Shown: positions 61,430-64,000 of the stretch, piece after piece
Position numbering within the stretch: position 1 is the first letter of the stretch
Layout of the letters: each line of letters starts with the position of its first letter
NCBI RefSeq assembly: GCF_001437405.1
Contig: NZ_JQBY01000002.1
Span: 1 to 64,000, forward strand
Direction: 5' to 3'
From: Pediococcus ethanolidurans
GTDB taxonomy: Bacteria > Bacillota > Bacilli > Lactobacillales > Lactobacillaceae
DNA: 64,000 bases
Position numbers and translations under genes: made by a program
The notes under the pieces: generated by a model
Told to the model about the DNA's origin: nothing
What the model saw: the letters and a program-made list of their open reading frames with translations, nothing else
Databases searched by the model: none

Positions 61430-61933
61430 TTGAAAATGAACATAAAATTTCGTTCTGCTACTTTAACTGATTTACCTACTATCATGCAAATCGAAAATAC
61501 TGGTTTTTCCAAACAAGAGGCTGCCACCGAAAGTGCCATGCAAAATCGTATTCAAATGATCAGCGACAGTTTCATCGTGGCTTGTAATCATGAAAACTTG
61601 CCTTTAGGCTACGTCGTTGGTCCAGTTATCAATGAACGCCATTTGACCGATAATTTATTTCAACAAACTACTAAAAATCCCACAATCGGTGGTTATCAAA
61701 GCATTTTGAGTTTAGCGGTTGCCCCGCAATGGCAAAATTTAGGAATTGCCAGTCAGTTACTAACAGAACTCAAACAAATTAGTTTAAAAAATAAAAGACA
61801 AGGAATCACATTAACTTGCTTGCACAGGCTAATTCCCTATTATGAGAAAAATGGTTATCAAGTTGACGGAAAATCTTCATCACAACATGCAGGTGAAATC
61901 TGGTACGATATGGTATTAGAATTACCAAACTAA
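61430..61933 (+). CDS. GNAT-family N-acetyltransferase
   Basis: 167-residue acetyltransferase: LSLAVAPQWQNLGIASQLLT (motif A, with QNLGIA as the acetyl-CoA loop) and RLIPYYEKNGYQV (motif B). The start may be TTG 61430 or ATG 61436, both after AAAAGGAG/AAAGGA. The acceptor is unknown. Confidence 0.9.
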   Translation: MKMNIKFRSATLTDLPTIMQIENTGFSKQEAATESAMQNRIQMISDSFIVACNHENLPLGYVVGPVINERHLTDNLFQQTTKNPTIGGYQSILSLAVAPQWQNLGIASQLLTELKQISLKNKRQGITLTCLHRLIPYYEKNGYQVDGKSSSQHAGEIWYDMVLELPN

Positions 61934-61966
61934 TCATAGTACATTTGTGCTCCTTGTTTAGATATC

Positions 61967-62006
61967 AAAAGACGATTCAGTTTTTAAAACCTAAATCGTC
62001 TTTTTT
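61967..62006. terminator. Bidirectional terminator
   Basis: AAAAGACGATT with AATCGTCTTTTTT between the convergent GNAT and permease genes. Confidence 0.9.
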
Positions 62007-62009
62007 AAG

Positions 62010-63398
62010 TTACTTAATACGTTCATGTCTGTGCCGAATAAGATAGATCAAAGTAGCCATTATTAAAACCACAGCTCCTACAATAACGGAAATACGTGTA
62101 TCCGGATTAATGAACATAAAAACCACAATAACAGTCAACATCACAATCGCAAAGTAATTGGAATAAGGGAAAAATGGCAATTTGAATGGATGTGTACCCA
62201 TCAAACTCGCATTATTTTCTCGAAAACGCAGTTCGGCTAAAAGGATGACAAACCACGGTACCATTCCAGGTAAAACTGATGAACTAAAAACAACCACAAA
62301 TAAGTTGGAAGTCGATTTACTGAAAATCGAAGTCACTGTATCAATAATGAAACCGATCAAAATTCCACCTGAAATGCCAAGAATGGCAATGTTTGGAACC
62401 ACTTGTTTAGATAACCGACCAAACAACTTTGGTGCTTCTCCTTCGTGAGCTAACTTAAAAAGCATGCGGCTTGAGGAATAAATACCAGAATTGGCACCAG
62501 ATAAAGCAGCTGTTAGAACAACAAAATTGATGACCGCCGCAGCTGAGGTAATGCCGACTTTTGCAAAGGTTGACACAAAGGGTGATCCAACTGCACTAAG
62601 GTGATTCCACGGATAAATTGTCACAATTACAAAAATTGCACCCACATAAAAAATTAAAATACGCCAAAGCACCGATTTTACAGATTTCACGATTGCTTCT
62701 TGAGGATTAGCAACTTCTCCAGCTGAAATTCCAAGAAGTTCAATGCCTTGATAAGAACCAACAATAATCGACATAGAAAAGAAGAATCCTTTGAAACCAC
62801 CAGTAAAGAAGCCGCCATGACGCCAAAGATTACTGAAACCAGTTGGATGGCCGCCATTACCAAAGCCAAAAAAGATAACCATGAAGCCTAAAACAATCAT
62901 CATGATAATTGTGATGACTTTAATCATTGCAAACCAAAACTCTAGTGACCCATAGGCTTTGGCGCTGGCTAGATTAGCAAGTACTAAAAATAAAATAATG
63001 AGAATTCCAGCAACAAAAGAATTGATATTAGGCCACCAGTATTTAAGGTACTCAGTCGCCGCAACAACTTCGGACATGCCAACTACAATATATTCAAAAA
63101 CATTGGCCCACTTTGCTAGATAACCTGCAATAGGATGGACATATTCAGTCGCATAATCTGCGAAAGAGCCAGTGCCCGGATTAATATAGATCATTTCACC
63201 AAGCGCTCGCATGACAATATAAAGAATTAGGCCAACAAACATATATGCTAGTAAAACGGATGGTCCCGTCCACTTGATTGTGGAGGCTGATCCCATAAAC
63301 AGGCCAACACCTATAGCGCCGCCTAAAGAAATCATTTCCATTTGACCAGCCGTCATTGAACGTTGTAACTTTGGTGCCTGATTTGAATTTTGTTTCAT
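62010..63398 (-). CDS. Amino acid permease (APC superfamily)
   Basis: 462-residue transporter with about 12 helices, family hallmark near the N-terminus ISLGGAIGVGLFMGSASTIK and the TM6 region. It exchanges or imports amino acids with protons; the substrate class (amino acid/polyamine, GABA or lysine-like) is not decided. AGGAGGA precedes the ATG. A terminator follows the gene. Confidence 0.93.
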   Translation of the reverse strand: MKQNSNQAPKLQRSMTAGQMEMISLGGAIGVGLFMGSASTIKWTGPSVLLAYMFVGLILYIVMRALGEMIYINPGTGSFADYATEYVHPIAGYLAKWANVFEYIVVGMSEVVAATEYLKYWWPNINSFVAGILIILFLVLANLASAKAYGSLEFWFAMIKVITIIMMIVLGFMVIFFGFGNGGHPTGFSNLWRHGGFFTGGFKGFFFSMSIIVGSYQGIELLGISAGEVANPQEAIVKSVKSVLWRILIFYVGAIFVIVTIYPWNHLSAVGSPFVSTFAKVGITSAAAVINFVVLTAALSGANSGIYSSSRMLFKLAHEGEAPKLFGRLSKQVVPNIAILGISGGILIGFIIDTVTSIFSKSTSNLFVVVFSSSVLPGMVPWFVILLAELRFRENNASLMGTHPFKLPFFPYSNYFAIVMLTVIVVFMFINPDTRISVIVGAVVLIMATLIYLIRHRHERIK

Positions 63399-63550
63399 TA
63401 TTCCTCCTAAAGACCGTCGTTTTTCAAGTAACGCGTGGCACCTTTTATTACTTGAATCTATTCACGACAAATAAAGATAATATTAATATAGTAAAATATA
63501 ATTTTGCCTTAATCAAATTTTAATTTTTAAGATCAAATGAACCTAGTTCA

Positions 63551-63597
63551 AAAAAACAGCCTAAGATTAATTTTATGACCAATCTTAGGCTGTTTTC
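63551..63597. terminator. Bidirectional terminator
   Basis: AACAGCCTAAGATT (63555-63568) with AATCTTAGGCTGTT (63581-63594), A and T tracts on both sides. It lies between the permease leader and the last gene. Confidence 0.9.
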
Positions 63598-63634
63598 AGT
63601 TTGATATTTTTAATTTGTACTTTTAAAAAAATTT

Positions 63635-64000
63635 TTATTGATCTTCGTCTCTGGTTTTGACCTCATCACCGAACTGAAAATCTTTCATTTGTTTGGCAAG
63701 CGCTTCACTACGATACGCATTACTATCAAACCATGGAGCGGCCCCACTTGCCATCATCATTACTGGAATTTGTCGACCATCATAATAATGATAGCGGACA
63801 TATTCTGAATCCCCATCACCCGCATTTTGATGCGCACCACGAATATTTAGCCATTTTGATTTGGTACTCTTGAGGTAGCTTAGTTTTACATCACTTATTT
63901 TTTCTGAAGTTACATGTTCTACATTCTTGCTATAAGTATCGTAGTAGTACCAAGTTCCTTTATAAGCACTTGGCCACTGCTGAGGCGATGAATTTACGTC
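63635..64000 (-). CDS. Partial hypothetical protein, truncated by the window edge
   Basis: The stop codon is at 63637-63635, and the reading runs out at 64000 without a start (121 residues). The visible part has PSAYKGTWYYYDTYSKNV, GDGDSEYVRYHYYDGRQI and a charged tail (VKTRDEDQ). The tyrosine/tryptophan-rich repeats resemble the C-terminal domain of lactobacillar exported or lipoprotein-type proteins. Its start and signal peptide are outside the window. Confidence 0.7.
   Translation of the reverse strand, partial: DVNSSPQQWPSAYKGTWYYYDTYSKNVEHVTSEKISDVKLSYLKSTKSKWLNIRGAHQNAGDGDSEYVRYHYYDGRQIPVMMMASGAAPWFDSNAYRSEALAKQMKDFQFGDEVKTRDEDQ

Overview
The window looks like chromosomal DNA of a low-GC lactic acid bacterium of the Lactobacillaceae. 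The evidence is the AT-rich codon use, strong AGGAGG-type ribosome binding sites, frequent TTG and GTG starts, and a typical gene set (RNase Y, PepN, BrnQ with a T-box leader, acetate kinase, zinc-independent S14, many small oxidoreductases and GNAT acetyltransferases). I cannot assign a species from sequence alone. No rRNA, tRNA, prophage, CRISPR array or complete insertion sequence is visible.

Layout. 0-12.8 kb is mostly housekeeping on the minus strand: cold-shock protein, DtxR-type metal regulator, zinc/cadmium exporter, 5'-nucleotidase, PAP2 phosphatase, RNase Y with an HD hydrolase, a candidate structured RNA upstream of rny, oxidoreductase, NUDIX and RluA enzymes, and a TMEM175 channel. 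12.8-17.2 kb holds a miniature mobile element, a 48-residue arginine-rich protein, T-box-brnQ, and a zinc-type operon (40-residue metal homeostasis-like protein plus rpsN) followed by a 128-bp tandem repeat that folds as RNA. 17.2-25.5 kb has a PadR/DUF4097 pair, recQ, a cyclophilin and a MacB-like ABC transporter. 25.6-26.1 kb is a second, larger copy of the mobile element. 26.3-43.9 kb is accessory: oxidoreductases, regulators, transporters, a broken hicAB locus, an Rgg-MFS-small-ORF cluster and a frameshifted rsgA paralogue. 44.2-56.6 kb has an FAD disulphide oxidoreductase, a cation/proton antiporter, pepN, a toxin-antitoxin pair, two aldo/keto reductases and ackA. 56.7-61.3 kb is a small regulon apparently run by one MerR protein through a shared operator. 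The window ends with a GNAT, an amino-acid permease and a truncated hypothetical gene.

Most notable: (1) two related non-coding elements (12922-13105 and 25629-26139) with 14-bp terminal inverted repeats and exact 7-bp target duplications. The longer one carries an interior that folds into a compact multi-helix RNA with an unpaired-base-free four-way junction. (2) The 128-bp tandem repeats after rpsN keep base pairing through G-U substitutions. (3) Three promoters share the operator ACTTAAAC-N4-GTTTAAGT with 19-bp MerR spacing. Several genes are decaying: hicAB, the rsgA paralogue, an alpha/beta hydrolase with an in-frame TGA, an LPXTG protein tail and a GNAT tail. This suggests ongoing loss of accessory functions.
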